From: CAWGYT01 sp963826795
GTDB lineage: Bacteria > Planctomycetota > Planctomycetia > Pirellulales > Pirellulaceae
Direction: 5' to 3'
DNA length: 64,000 bases
Assembly: GCA_963826795.1 (NCBI GenBank)
Contig: CAWGYT010000027.1
Coordinates: 62,001 to 126,000 of the forward strand
This document shows positions 28,165 to 38,020 of the stretch, one piece after another. The stretch's first letter is position 1; each line of letters opens with the position of its first letter. The translations under genes and the position numbers were made by a program. The notes beneath the pieces are model-generated. The model saw nothing but the letters and a program-made list of their open reading frames with translations, ran no database searches and was not told where the DNA came from.

Positions 28165-29835
28165 TCAGGGCTTCGTTTTGGGGAGGTCCAACTCGGGCCA
28201 TTGAACAACGAGGGCGTGACGCGAGCCGTCCAGCTGCGACTCGAAGCACTGATTGGGCACGACCTCGCTCCCGAAACGAGGGTGATAGCTGGCCGGGACG
28301 CAGCGGACCCTGCCCGACGTAAACGTCCATTGCGACGTGACGCCGGTCCCGGTGACGGTGAAGTTGCGGGAATCCGCCCCGGTCACAACCTGCACGCCCG
28401 GGGCCAGAAAAAATCGCGCGATGGCGGAGCGGGGACGTCCGTCCAGCCTGTCCTGGACGGTAAGGCATGCAGGCTGTAGCGACCAGCGACGCCGATGCGT
28501 AACTCGTCCGGGCAAACGCTGATATCCGTCGTGGGCGCAACGAACAATCAACTCCTCGCCGACCTGGGTCATCTCCAGATCAAACGGTTCGGCCCGACGG
28601 GCGACACGAAAGCCGCTCCACACCTCGGACGAATTCTCGCCGTCGACAACCAAGGCGGTATGCGCCGGGGTGGAACGCTGGCGCAGTCGCTCGTCAGAGA
28701 TCCCGTAGCAGCTGGTGCCCGAGTTCACGATCAGCCGCCGCCCCTGCAGCGAAAACTCGCAGGACAGCGTATCGGCGTGGGCATGGCCGGGCTGGTAATC
28801 GGGGCCCAGGCGGCCCACGTCGATCAGCAGGACGGCCGTGTCCTGCTGGAGTCGCACGTATCCGCTCGCCTCCAAGTGAGTGATCCCGTCGGCGATCGTG
28901 GGGCAGGGGGACAGGCCCAGGCGGGACGCATAGCCCTCCAGCTCGGCAGGCGAGGGCGCGATTTCGAAGGCGGCGTCATTAAAAAAGGCGATCTGACCAT
29001 CCGGATGACACATCGCCGCCAGCCAGCGGCGCATCGGGAACACGGTCTCGGGAAGTTGGCGAGCCCAAGCCAGTTCGGCAACGTCCGGATAAGCCCGGGC
29101 GAGATTGAGCAGATCCAGCAAGTCATCCAGGATGATGCTGTGGTACATCGGGCTGAGTTCAAAATGTCCGCCGTCCGTCAGAATTTGTTCGGCGATTTGC
29201 TGCTGCATTAATCCTCCGCCGAGCCGCATCCAGCGGTCGGCCACGGGCCCTTGAAAGAAGGCACCGGCGAAAACAAGCGCCTTGGCGTTGGCCAGCAGAT
29301 GGTTTCCCAGCAGGTGATACTCAAGCTGCCCGTGCAACGCCTGGGTTTGGGTGGCCAGGGACTGAAGCTGCGGCGGGCTGAGTGTTTGGCCGTTGAGGGC
29401 CCATTTGATCCAGTTGACAATCCGCAGCGAGAGCGGATAGGGCTCCCATCCAACTCCCTCGCCGAGCGGATTCTCCTGGATCCAGCGATCGACCAATTGA
29501 AGATGCCACGGGGTCCGCTGATCCGCGCCGACGGCCGTCAGGTCGTCGAAGTAGTGCAAATTGTACTGTTCTAAATGTCCCAGTTGCCGCTGATTCCAAT
29601 CTTTGGCCGTTCCCAGCCCCACGCGCTGCCCGAAGATGCGAATTTCCGCAGGGCCACATAAAACAGCGGGACGCTGGCTGGGTGCCACCCATCTCCCGCC
29701 GCCAGGCCGCTTGGGAGGCGCTTCAATCGCACGCAATCGGGTCGGAAACAGCCGCCGCCGAATCCGGTTCGACACCTGGACGGAGCGGAGGTGGCGAATG
29801 GTGTGGAAGAGGCGAGAGAGATGAGCGAGGTTCAT
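28165..29835 (-). CDS. Heparinase II/III-like / alginate lyase family protein
   Basis: About 556 residues from ATG 29835, chosen because the family N-terminus (MNLAHLSRLFHTIRHLR) begins there. The N-terminal two thirds are an alpha/alpha toroid (YNLHYFDDL, WEPYPLSLRIVNWIKW, HLLGNHLLANAKAL, DGGHFELSPMYHSI) and the C-terminal third a beta domain (YQPGHAHADTLSCEF, VNSGTSCYGIS). The His and Tyr residues in NHLLAN, MYHSI and HAHADT occupy the places of catalytic residues in polysaccharide lyases. No signal peptide is evident. Members of this group are common in surface-polysaccharide loci, often next to glycosyltransferases, and may trim or modify uronic-acid-containing glycan. Substrate unknown. 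Confidence 0.85.
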   Translation of the reverse strand: MNLAHLSRLFHTIRHLRSVQVSNRIRRRLFPTRLRAIEAPPKRPGGGRWVAPSQRPAVLCGPAEIRIFGQRVGLGTAKDWNQRQLGHLEQYNLHYFDDLTAVGADQRTPWHLQLVDRWIQENPLGEGVGWEPYPLSLRIVNWIKWALNGQTLSPPQLQSLATQTQALHGQLEYHLLGNHLLANAKALVFAGAFFQGPVADRWMRLGGGLMQQQIAEQILTDGGHFELSPMYHSIILDDLLDLLNLARAYPDVAELAWARQLPETVFPMRRWLAAMCHPDGQIAFFNDAAFEIAPSPAELEGYASRLGLSPCPTIADGITHLEASGYVRLQQDTAVLLIDVGRLGPDYQPGHAHADTLSCEFSLQGRRLIVNSGTSCYGISDERLRQRSTPAHTALVVDGENSSEVWSGFRVARRAEPFDLEMTQVGEELIVRCAHDGYQRLPGRVTHRRRWSLQPACLTVQDRLDGRPRSAIARFFLAPGVQVVTGADSRNFTVTGTGVTSQWTFTSGRVRCVPASYHPRFGSEVVPNQCFESQLDGSRHALVVQWPELDLPKTKP

Positions 29836-30331
29836 CGGGCCAGTTTCGACTTTCGGGCGTGGGGCAAAGTTTTCGAAACGTACTTCGCGGGGGTCGTGCT
29901 CGAACAATCGGCAAACTCAGTGCCTGATTTCCCGGTTGCGAACGAACGCTGATTCATTTTCTTGACCGGGCGCACGCGCCTTGGTTAAATAAGGCTCAGG
30001 AACAGGACTCGTCTTTAAGGCCCATCTCGTTGAGCCGAGTTTCGATTCAGGACCGGTTTTCTCCGATTTCAATTCTCGTGCGTGGTGATCTTTTTTCCAG
30101 TTGACCGACGTACGTCCACCCGGGACCATCATCCCGCGCCGGTGGTGTCGCTTTGGATGGGAGGACTCGGCGGTTCTTCGCGGCGGATTGGACCGACCCA
30201 ACCCGCCGGGAGCCGTGCCGCCGCATTGGTGATGCGGGATCAGGACGGTAGATTCGGGTAGCCGTCGACAGCGTGAATAAACTAAATTGATGTGACTTCC
30301 TCGATTAATCGCACGTTGTGAGTTTACAGGC
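29836..30331. other. Divergent intergenic region between the heparinase-like and WecA-like genes
   Basis: A 496-base spacer between two divergent genes. It contains a reasonable plus-strand promoter at 29962-29990 (listed separately). The last 60 bases before the WecA-like ATG are AT-rich. No open frame in it looks like a protein. Confidence 0.5.
29962..29990 (+). promoter_or_regulatory. Possible sigma70-type promoter for the WecA-like gene
   Basis: ttgacc (29962-29967) and ttaaat (29985-29990) are separated by 17 bases. The -35 matches five of six consensus positions, the -10 four of six. It would give a leader of about 330 bases before the WecA-like start. Confidence 0.35.
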
Positions 30332-31853
30332 ATGGCTATCGCCGTTGCGGCACTTGTAATCGCTTTCTTGCTCAGCTACGCATTGACGCCCGCGATTCGC
30401 CGCTTGGCCTTGCGTTGGGATTTTGTCGATCGTCCGGATGGACAGCGCAAGATCCAGGCAATGCCCGTTTCGCTTGGAGGTGGCGTCACACTGCTGGTCG
30501 TGACGCCCCTGGTGGTTTGGTTGATCTCCCTGTGGTGGGGCCAGGACATTTACTTGATGGCCCGGCGACCGCTTTCGTTGGTGGGCTTGGGGGCGGCAGC
30601 GATCATCCTGGGCATGGTGGGGATTCTGGACGACTGGCGCGGAATGAAGGGCAGCTACAAGCTGTTATGGCAGGTCTTGGCGGCCAGCCTCATCATGGGA
30701 GCGGGTTTCACGATCCCGCAGATCATTCTGTTCGACAAGCACATTTCGCTGGGGATTCTGGGCAGCGCGTTTACGGTCGTCTGGTTGTTGGGCGCGATTA
30801 ACTCGTTCAATTTGATCGACGGAGTCGACGGGCTGGCCGGAAGCGTGGGCGTCATCTTCAGTCTCGCATTGGGCTGCATGGCCTTACTGACAGACCAGTA
30901 TCTCGACGCGATCATCGCGTTTTCACTCGCCGGTTCGCTGCTGGGATTTCTGCGATACAACTACTCGCCCGCAGTGATCTACCTGGGCGACACGGGCAGC
31001 ATGTTTATCGGCCTCGTGCTCGGGACGATTGCGCTTCGGTGTTCGATGAAACAAGCGGCGTCGCTGGCCTTCGCAGCGCCGTTGGCAATTTGGTCGATCC
31101 CGATGTTTGATTCGATGGCGGCCGTGTTGCGGCGAAAATTGACGGGCCGAAGCATCTATGCGACCGACCGCGGACACATCCACCACGTGCTGCTGACGCG
31201 CGGGCTGAATGCTCCCCAGGCGGTGCTGTTGATCGCGGGGTTGTGTCTGATTACCAGCGTCGGCGCGGTGGCAAGTCTGTATTACGACAACGAATGGCTC
31301 GGAATGGGCGTCGTCTTGGCCGTGATCGGCATGTTGGTCGCAACGCGGTGGTTTGGACATGTCGAGCTGTTGTTATTGAATACGCGGCTCTCGGGGTTCG
31401 GGCGTTTCATTGCTCCCTTTTCGGCGCGAGAAGAGCGACGTGCGGCAGACCAGTTTGAATCTGCAGGGGACCCGACGCTGGGAAGATCTGTGGGGGGCGT
31501 TGGTTGAGTCAGCCGAACGCTTTCACGTGGTCAAGATGCGACTCAACCTTGCCCTGCCGCGTCTGCACGAGGATTTTTATGCGACCTGGACCCGCGCCGG
31601 GAACCACCGTCGTGAGCTCTTATGGCAGACCGACATTCCGCTGGTCGTCGGTGGGATGCCGGTCGGTCGTCTGAGCGTCACGGGGCTTCAAAATGCCGAT
31701 TCGGCAAGTGGCGAAATGAGCCAGTTCATTGACTTCGTCGAGGTGTTGGAGACGCAATTGCGCGTCATGATCCAACAGGAACTTGTCAAGGTCACGGCGC
31801 AACGTGCCGACCCCATCGAAGCGGACGCGCCGGAAGAGGCGACGGTCGGGTAG
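30332..31853 (+). CDS. WecA/MraY-family undecaprenyl-phosphate sugar-1-phosphate transferase with C-terminal extension; frameshifted
   Basis: The first 360 residues are a polytopic transferase of the WecA type: PHSxK-like QRKIQAMPVSLGG, GILDDWRGMKGSYKLL with the Asp pair, FNLIDGVDGLAGSVG, YLGDTGSMFIGLVLG, and DRGHIHHVLLTRG. It would load a HexNAc-1-phosphate on undecaprenyl phosphate. The frame runs to a stop at 31507, but an overlapping frame one base over carries a well-formed domain (RQTSLNLQGTRRWEDLW, then LPLVVGGMPVGRL-like strands) to 31853. Because the base frame loses sense after GFGRF and the other begins there, I read one protein of about 506 residues with an extra base near 31405-31425. 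Two separate genes remain possible. This is the second priming enzyme in the window. Confidence 0.8.
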
Positions 31854-31897
31854 TCGTCGCTTGGAACCGCCAGGCCGCGATGAACTCCGTTAACGTC

Positions 31898-32950
31898 TCA
31901 AGTCAACTTGCTCGCCCCAGCGTGCTTGCTCCGCGACGGAGGTGCATCGGTTGTCGACGCGTGTTCTCTTGCCGCGAGAAAATGCCGCACCATGCGGCTG
32001 AGGCCCTCGGCAGAATCGACGCGCTGCCGAAATCCCGCATCGCGAATCTTCTGCGCCTCGACCTGAGTAGGACGCGAGAGTTTCTTCACTCGGGCGATCG
32101 AAACAGGAAAGTTCTTGCCGGTCAATCGGGACACGGCCTCGAACGGAAGTGCCGCCAAGACTCCGAGCCAGAGCGGAAGTGTGATCGGCGACGATCGCCG
32201 GCCGAGCTCCCGTCGGATGATGCCCACAATCTCGCGGACGGTCAGATCCGGCTTGTCGGCGTAGTTGTAAAGCTTCAACCCGGGCTCGAGTTGATCCAGT
32301 TGTAAGCTGATGGCATCGACGAGATTGCCGACATAAGCAGTGGCCTTGACGTTGGCACCGGAGCCGAAGAGAACGAAGAATCCAGAATAGATCTGGCGGA
32401 TCAGATTCATCATGTTCGAGATATTTCGCTCTCCGTAAACCGCACACGGGCGGATAATCGTCACGCACCGTGTGGGATCGTCCTTGATCCAGTCTCGGAT
32501 TCGCTTTTCCGCAGCCCACTTCGACGCGCCGTACGGGGATGACGGCGCGGGCGGCGTCTCCTCGTTCGCCTTGTCCTCGTGATCTCCATAAACGGCGATG
32601 GAGCTGGTGAACAAAAGACGTCGGATTCCCGCTTCGGCCATGACCTCGAGAAGGTTGCACATGCCCGTCTCGTTGGTCGCGAAATATTCATCGTCCGTGT
32701 GACCGAAGTCAAAATGGACGGCGGACAGGTTCACGACGGTATCCGCGTCGCGGACGGCAAGGCGCAGGTCCTCCTTCGCGCGCACGTCGCCCTGTACAAA
32801 ACGACAGAGACCGAATTCACCCACCGGCTCAGTCAGATCGAAGCCGATCACGTCGTGTCCTTGGCTGGCGAGTAAGGTCGTCAAGTGGGATCCGATGAAC
32901 CCCGAACTGCCGATCACCAGAATTTTCGAAGGTCGTTGCGATTGGTCCAT
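31898..32950 (-). CDS. NAD-dependent epimerase/dehydratase (extended SDR)
   Basis: About 350 residues. The Rossmann motif is VIGSSGFIGSHL rather than the more usual GGxGFIG; the catalytic Ser-Ser-Ile and YGASK (Tyr-x3-Lys) are present, as is RPCAVYGERN. It should act on a nucleotide sugar as epimerase, dehydratase or reductase. The fold is clear but the specific reaction is not. ATG 32950 is taken as start; a Met five codons upstream is possible. It is on the minus strand, 83 bases after a glycosyltransferase in the same direction. Confidence 0.82.
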   Translation of the reverse strand: MDQSQRPSKILVIGSSGFIGSHLTTLLASQGHDVIGFDLTEPVGEFGLCRFVQGDVRAKEDLRLAVRDADTVVNLSAVHFDFGHTDDEYFATNETGMCNLLEVMAEAGIRRLLFTSSIAVYGDHEDKANEETPPAPSSPYGASKWAAEKRIRDWIKDDPTRCVTIIRPCAVYGERNISNMMNLIRQIYSGFFVLFGSGANVKATAYVGNLVDAISLQLDQLEPGLKLYNYADKPDLTVREIVGIIRRELGRRSSPITLPLWLGVLAALPFEAVSRLTGKNFPVSIARVKKLSRPTQVEAQKIRDAGFRQRVDSAEGLSRMVRHFLAAREHASTTDAPPSRSKHAGASKLT

Positions 32951-33033
32951 CACGAATAACTGCAATCGAGGAAACCGAGAGGAAACACGAGAACGCCAAG
33001 TGGATCGTATTCACCTCTATCGTAATCAAAGAA

Positions 33034-34266
33034 TCACGGTCGCGTGCGTGCCGTTGTTTCGACGAGAGTTTCAAACACTTGACGCAAAACCCGAGCCGCC
33101 TGCTGGCGCGTGAATCGCGATAAGGCGAGTTCCCGATTTCGGCCCGCGCACCGATCGAGCTGATCCCACGACTGAATCGACTTCAGGACCGCGGACTTCA
33201 GCTCGGTAAGGTTGCCCGGCGGGAAAACCACGTTCGCACCCGTTGAATCCAGAATTTGCTGCCCTTCGCCGGCCAGACCGGCCAAGATCGGGCGTGCCGC
33301 GAGGAGATAGTCGAACAACTTCGACGGAATCGTCTTTTCCATCGTTGAATCACCCATCAGGTGCAAATATAAGAGATCCGCTTCGCTCATCAATTGGGCC
33401 GCAACTTCCCGCGGAACGGGTGGCAAGAATCGAACGCGGTCCGAGATGCCCATGTCTTCGGCGAGTTGCCTCAACGACTCAAGCTGGGCTCCTCCCCCTA
33501 ATAGCTGAAACTCCCAGTTCGCCAGCTCGGGGCGTGACTTCAGATCGCCAAGGCCTCGCAACAGGATATCTAGCTGTTGCACGAGCCCGAGATTGCCCGC
33601 ATACAGAAGCGTTTTGAGGGGTCTTGCGGCGGTGGCTCGATCCGGCAACACGGACGGTGACGAGTCGAGATCGATCCCGTTGTAAACGACCGTCACCGGT
33701 GTCTTCGTCTCCTGGATCAGATATTCTCGCATCGGTTCGGCGACGCAGGTGATGTGGTCCGCCTTGCGATACAAGTAGCGTTCCAGCCGCCGCCCCCAGC
33801 GATACGCTCGCCCACCGGGACGCAGCTGACCCGCCGAAACCGCGGCGTCGGGCCAGACATCGCGAACCTCGAACACCATCGGGCAACCGAATAGCTTGGC
33901 GAGTACGCGGCCGGTAATTCCCACAAAAAGAGGTGGGCTGCTCGCGTAGATGATGTCGGGACGCCAGCCCTCCCTCCACACTCGCACTCCCAGCCAAAGG
34001 CTGCCCACGACGAAACGCATGTAATGTGCCAAGTACGCGCGAGCTCCCCGTCCCTGGACTGAATTGAGCGGACAACGCAAGATGCGAATCCCGGCGGCCG
34101 CGTAAGGCGCGTCGTCGACGTCGCCGATTTTCACCTTGTGGGGCTCGCTCGTGATCACGCAGACCTCGTCCCCGGCGTCTGACATCAGCCTGGCGAAATC
34201 CGACATCCGAAAGGCGGCAGCCGTAATGTCGGGGGCAAAGAACTGGCAAATGAAGAGGATGCGCAT
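33034..34266 (-). CDS. WbuB-like glycosyltransferase family 4
   Basis: A 410-residue GT-B enzyme. The N-terminus RILFICQFFAPDITAAAFRM is typical of WbuB-like enzymes, followed by FEVRDVWPDAA, VVYNGIDL, LLYAGNLGLVQQLD and PSKLFDYLLAARPILAG. These match the same subfamily as the glycosyltransferase at the left window edge (LEIRDLWPDF), so the two may be paralogues acting on successive or parallel glycans. ATG 34266 starts directly on the first beta strand. Confidence 0.88.
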   Translation of the reverse strand: MRILFICQFFAPDITAAAFRMSDFARLMSDAGDEVCVITSEPHKVKIGDVDDAPYAAAGIRILRCPLNSVQGRGARAYLAHYMRFVVGSLWLGVRVWREGWRPDIIYASSPPLFVGITGRVLAKLFGCPMVFEVRDVWPDAAVSAGQLRPGGRAYRWGRRLERYLYRKADHITCVAEPMREYLIQETKTPVTVVYNGIDLDSSPSVLPDRATAARPLKTLLYAGNLGLVQQLDILLRGLGDLKSRPELANWEFQLLGGGAQLESLRQLAEDMGISDRVRFLPPVPREVAAQLMSEADLLYLHLMGDSTMEKTIPSKLFDYLLAARPILAGLAGEGQQILDSTGANVVFPPGNLTELKSAVLKSIQSWDQLDRCAGRNRELALSRFTRQQAARVLRQVFETLVETTARTRP

Positions 34267-34701
34267 GCCGATGTGACCCATGGGGGAGCCGAGCGCTGTC
34301 CACCCGAGTGCATTCGACAGTAGACGAGCGAATCCAACCGAGTGTACTCGGAATCAAGCGATTCTCCAGGGGCGTGCTGGGCGGATTCACGCCGTGTCGG
34401 GGCCAATTTCGAGAACCCGGCGGAGCGACCCGGCGAGGGATCCTCAAATGGAACTCGGACCGAACCGCTTTTGCGAAAAACGCTCGGCCTGTCCTCCGGT
34501 CGCCAGGTGTCCTTTCTTGCCAAATCGCGGGCGGCGTCCGTTTTCGGTGGACAAGCCAGGTAAACTTTGACGATTACAACAGCCAAGCGAGAATCGTTTT
34601 TGCTTCTGACGGACGGATTTTCTATAGTAAGACTATGCCGAAGCCGTCGAACTGGGAGCCCATGAGGGGCTGACTTTCCGCTTCGATAAGGGAAACAAAG
34701 C
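34267..34701. other. Divergent intergenic region before the small exported protein gene
   Basis: A 435-base spacer. It contains a plausible plus-strand promoter at 34600-34628 for the next gene (separate entry). The rest shows no clear gene or repeat. Confidence 0.5.
34600..34628 (+). promoter_or_regulatory. Possible sigma70-type promoter
   Basis: ttgctt (34600-34605) and tatagt (34623-34628) lie 17 bases apart; the -10 matches five of six consensus positions. The AT-rich stretch is conspicuous in this GC-rich sequence. Transcription would start about 65 bases before the small exported protein gene at 34702. Confidence 0.4.
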
Positions 34702-35139
34702 ATGCGTCGCTACGCTACCACGACTCTCCTTCTCCTCGCCGCTGTCACCCTGATTCTGGGAATACCGCACACGGCCGAAGCCCAGTATGGAGGATCGTCG
34801 ACGCGAAGCATCTACCAGGCCACCCGCGGATACCTTTACAACCGCCCGACCGTGAGTCCCTACTTGAACCTCACGTCCCGTGACGCTCAGTACGGCCTGC
34901 CCAACTACTTCACTCAAGTCCGCCCTCGGGTCGAGCAGCAGCAGCAAGAGCTCGCCAGCCAGCGTCAAACCGCTCAAATGCAGCAGCAACTGAATCAGGT
35001 CCAGGACCAAGTCCGGGCCAGTCAACAGCAGGCGACGGGAATGATGCTGACCGGCCGGGTCGGCTGGTCCGCACGCGGGATGCCTCGCTTCGGGACTTAC
35101 ATGAGCTACTATCCGGGCTTCCAACGAATCGGACGTTAG
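34702..35139 (+). CDS. Small exported Gln-rich protein, planctomycete-type
   Basis: 145 residues. A signal peptide is clear: MRRYATTTLLLLAAVTLILG with a cut after AEA. The mature part has an SPYLNLTSRDAQYGLPNYF region, a motif style I have seen in planctomycete small secreted proteins, and a Gln-rich heptad-like segment (QQQQELASQRQTAQMQQQLN) likely to form a short coiled coil. Ribosome site aaggga lies before the ATG. It is flanked by its own promoter candidate and an intrinsic terminator, so it is a single-gene unit. Function unknown. Confidence 0.75.
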   Translation: MRRYATTTLLLLAAVTLILGIPHTAEAQYGGSSTRSIYQATRGYLYNRPTVSPYLNLTSRDAQYGLPNYFTQVRPRVEQQQQELASQRQTAQMQQQLNQVQDQVRASQQQATGMMLTGRVGWSARGMPRFGTYMSYYPGFQRIGR

Positions 35140-35245
35140 CCGCTGGTGGCGCAAGACACATGAGACGGGCGATTTGGGCCACGGGCCCCTCGGGTGCTGG
35201 GCGATTCACGCAACGGGGCCCTTGAGTCCCACCGAGCAGCCATTT

Positions 35246-35284
35246 ATCCTGCCCTGCAACGCGATGCTGGGCAGGATTTTTTTT
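35246..35284 (+). terminator. Intrinsic terminator of the small exported protein gene
   Basis: Perfect nine-base stem, atcctgccc (35246-35254) with gggcaggat (35269-35277), a 14-base loop and a run of eight T ending at 35284. It is a textbook Rho-independent terminator on the plus strand, about 105 bases after the stop. Confidence 0.88.
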
Positions 35285-35357
35285 GCCCGCCGTCCCCTCC
35301 TCCCCTGACCATCAAGGACGGGGCAATCTTCACCCACGCCCCTTGGCCGACGCCCGC

Positions 35358-36488
35358 ATGAGTCATCCTCGGATCTTTTTGTCCCCGCCGCACATGTCGG
35401 GCAACGAGCAGTCCTACGTGGCGGACGTCTTCGCCTCCAACTGGATCGCCCCGGTGGGGCCTCACTTGAACGAGTTCGAGCGGCGGTTCGCCGAGCGGAT
35501 TGGCGTGGCGCACGCCGCCGCGGTGGTCAGCGGCACGGCCGCTTTGCACCTGGTGCTCCGGCGGCTGGAACTCTCACCCGGCGACGAGGTGATTTGCTCA
35601 ACGTTCACGTTTTGCGCCTCGGCCAATCCAATTCTCTATGAACAGGGACGTCCTGTGTTCCTGGACGCCGACGCCGCGACCTGGAACATGGATCCCAATC
35701 TGCTCGACGAAGAACTGCGGGAACTCGCCCGCCAGGGGCGATTGCCCAGGGCGGTCGTGGTGGTCGACCTGCTGGGTCAGAGCGCCGATCTGGACGCGAT
35801 TTTGGAGATTGCGGGCCGCTACGACCTGCCCGTGATCGAGGACGCAGCCGAGGCGCTCGGGGCCACCTATCGCGACCGAGCCGCCGGCGCGTCGGGTTGG
35901 GCCAGCGCGTTCTCCTTCAACGGCAACAAGATCATCACGACCAGCGGCGGGGGCATGCTCTGCTCCAACGACGCCGAATTGATCGACAAAGCACGGCATT
36001 GGGCGACACAGGCCAAGGATCCCGGGCCGCTCTATTACCACACCGAGCTGGGTTACAACTATCGGCTTAGCAACCTGCTGGCGGCCGTCGGATTAGCGCA
36101 GCTGGAGGTGCTGGACGAGCGGATCGCGGCGAAGAAACGTGTTTTCGAGTTCTATCAGGACCACTTGGGGCAGCTGCCCGGTGTCGATTTCATGCCGCGG
36201 GCCCCGTTCGGCGAACCGAACTATTGGCTGTCCGTGATTCGATTTAACGAATCGCAGTTCGGAGCGTCCGCCGAAGCCGTGCGGCTCGCTCTGGAAGAGG
36301 AGAACATCGAGTCGCGTCGCGTCTGGGTACCGCTGCACCAACTGCCCGTTTATCGCGGGTGCCGAACTCGAGGCGGACAGGTGGCGGAGGCGATCTTCGC
36401 CGATAGCCTGTGCCTACCCAGTGGATCCGCGTTGACCGAAGAACAGCTGACGCGGGTCGTCCGAACCATCCAGCAGTGCGCCCGCTAA
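35358..36488 (+). CDS. DegT/DnrJ/EryC1-family PLP-dependent sugar aminotransferase
   Basis: A 376-residue aminotransferase. Lys191 in SFNGNKIITTSGGGM is the PLP-binding lysine, and EDAAEALGA (161-169) carries the Asp that contacts the cofactor nitrogen. The GTAALHLVL motif and C-terminal SLCLPSG complete the family. ATG 35358 is chosen as the start of the conserved part; the open frame is longer by 25 residues. Homologues of this kind (PglE, EpsN) put an amino group on C4 of a UDP-4-keto sugar. Product could be the acceptor of the PglD-like acyltransferase at 2742. No 4,6-dehydratase was firmly identified in the window, so the keto sugar source is uncertain. Confidence 0.88.
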   Translation: MSHPRIFLSPPHMSGNEQSYVADVFASNWIAPVGPHLNEFERRFAERIGVAHAAAVVSGTAALHLVLRRLELSPGDEVICSTFTFCASANPILYEQGRPVFLDADAATWNMDPNLLDEELRELARQGRLPRAVVVVDLLGQSADLDAILEIAGRYDLPVIEDAAEALGATYRDRAAGASGWASAFSFNGNKIITTSGGGMLCSNDAELIDKARHWATQAKDPGPLYYHTELGYNYRLSNLLAAVGLAQLEVLDERIAAKKRVFEFYQDHLGQLPGVDFMPRAPFGEPNYWLSVIRFNESQFGASAEAVRLALEEENIESRRVWVPLHQLPVYRGCRTRGGQVAEAIFADSLCLPSGSALTEEQLTRVVRTIQQCAR

Positions 36489-36518
36489 GGCCCTGCGCCC
36501 GTTAAGGCCGTGCGCCCG
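36477..36518. repeat. Short tandem repeat across the aminotransferase stop
   Basis: Two 17-base units, tgcgcccgctaaggccc (36477-36493) and tgcgcccgttaaggccg (36494-36510), and a partial third. The aminotransferase stop codon lies in the first unit. Probably replication slippage with no function. Confidence 0.6.
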
Positions 36519-36542
36519 GGCGAGCTGCAACTTCTGCCGGTC

Positions 36543-37955
36543 TTACTCCTGGGCCCGGTCATCGTCCGATTCGGAACGTCGGCGCGAGACTTTCCCAGCC
36601 GAGTTCAGCGGCAGCTCGGCGACGATCTCGATCAGCCGCGGAACCTTCGCACGCTCCAGCCGTGCCTGGCAGTGGGTGCGGACCCGTTGTCGCAGTGACT
36701 CGGCTTCCACGCCGGCGCGCGGCACGACCTGACAGGCCACGAGTTCACCGGCCAGAGAGGAGGGATGGCCCATCACGCGAACGTCGGCCACCTCCGGCAG
36801 CTCGCGGATCAACCGCTCGACCTCCAGCGGAGCCACCTTGTTACCTCCCACGTTGATCAGATCGGTATCACGACCGACGAATTCGTATCGATCCCCGACC
36901 GGTCGCACCAAGTCGCCGGTCGGGTACCAGCCGGTCCAATCTCGCGGGGGGCTGCCGGTGGCCGCCAGGCGCGGATCGTATCCGGCCATCGCGTTGGCCG
37001 ACCGCACCCACAGTTGACCGTCCACCACCTTCAGTTCCACACCCTCTTTCGATCGGCGTTCCAGAAACGAAGCCGGAAACCCCGCTTTGCCATCGGTCAC
37101 GGAGAAACAACGTCCCATTTCGGTTGTCGCGTAAATGTGCACGATCCGAGCCCGGGGAAATCGAGTGCGGAGTCCATCCAGGATCGGCTGATCCACGACT
37201 TCTCCGCCAAGCGTCAACTGGGCGAGCGGTACACGGGCCAGCGTCGCCGGATCCGCCGAGATCAGCAGGCGGCGCAAATAGGAGGGCGTTGCGGAGACGA
37301 ATTCAACCTGGGACTCGGCCATCAGGCGGGCTACGTCCGAGGGCGACGATTGAGGGTCGGCGACGACCAGCGTTCCGTAGTTCAGGAGCGACTGCAGGAT
37401 GACTTGCAATCCCGCGTACAGATGCGGCCGATAGGCCAAGAGCCAGCGCTGCGGACCCGCGGTCGTCTGCCGGCGGACGGGCCGCGCCAACGTGGTCCAC
37501 GAATGCCGCACCGCCTTGGGCTGCCCCGTCGTCCCGGACGTCAAAATCGTCACGGAACCGCCGCTGGAAGGTGCGTCACGACCGGCCGGGCGAGGTTCTG
37601 AAACGGTCGACCGGGCCTGGGCGGGCGGCAACGGCAGGTCCCCGTCCGGGACGAGAATCGTCGTCAACTGCAGGAGGTCGGCCCAGGTCTGCCGCCGTGC
37701 CGCGGGCAGCTCGGCATCGAATAAGAAGACGTCGCTCTGAAGGTGCTGCAGGGCCGCCAAGGTCGCAATTCCCGCCGCGTCCGCTCGAAATGCCAACCCG
37801 ACGCGCTGCCCGGAACACTCGGCCAGCGAGCCGGTCAGTTGCTGAAATCGGCGAGACAGCTCCTCCCATCGAACGATCGACGCGCGGGACCAAACCGCCT
37901 CGATCGCCAAGTCACAGTCCGGCGCCGAGAGGACCTGAGCCAGCGTTGCGTCCAT
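36543..37955 (-). CDS. ANL-superfamily acid-AMP ligase (acyl-CoA/acyl-ACP synthetase-like)
   Basis: A 470-residue adenylate-forming enzyme. The ATP loop ILTSGTTGQPKAV lies near residues 137-149, followed by IYATTEMG (motif A5), GWYPTGDL and the hinge FVGRDTDLINVGGNKV; the C-terminal catalytic Lys is in LPLNSAGKVSR. It is shorter than most acyl-CoA synthetases because the N-terminal lid is reduced. It converges with the aminotransferase gene. It would activate a carboxylic acid and load it on CoA or on a carrier protein such as the ACP at 1598. Substrate cannot be told from sequence. Confidence 0.87.
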   Translation of the reverse strand: MDATLAQVLSAPDCDLAIEAVWSRASIVRWEELSRRFQQLTGSLAECSGQRVGLAFRADAAGIATLAALQHLQSDVFLFDAELPAARRQTWADLLQLTTILVPDGDLPLPPAQARSTVSEPRPAGRDAPSSGGSVTILTSGTTGQPKAVRHSWTTLARPVRRQTTAGPQRWLLAYRPHLYAGLQVILQSLLNYGTLVVADPQSSPSDVARLMAESQVEFVSATPSYLRRLLISADPATLARVPLAQLTLGGEVVDQPILDGLRTRFPRARIVHIYATTEMGRCFSVTDGKAGFPASFLERRSKEGVELKVVDGQLWVRSANAMAGYDPRLAATGSPPRDWTGWYPTGDLVRPVGDRYEFVGRDTDLINVGGNKVAPLEVERLIRELPEVADVRVMGHPSSLAGELVACQVVPRAGVEAESLRQRVRTHCQARLERAKVPRLIEIVAELPLNSAGKVSRRRSESDDDRAQE

Positions 37956-38020
37956 GAATCACCTTTCCGTTTCATCCACGCCAGTCAGGCAGCGGCCTGT
38001 CCCCAATTGCGGCGGGGCGC

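Noticed and set aside
27802..28479. 225-codon plus-strand frame over the xrtU upstream region and heparinase end
   Set aside because: No motif and a large part is antisense to the heparinase-like gene.
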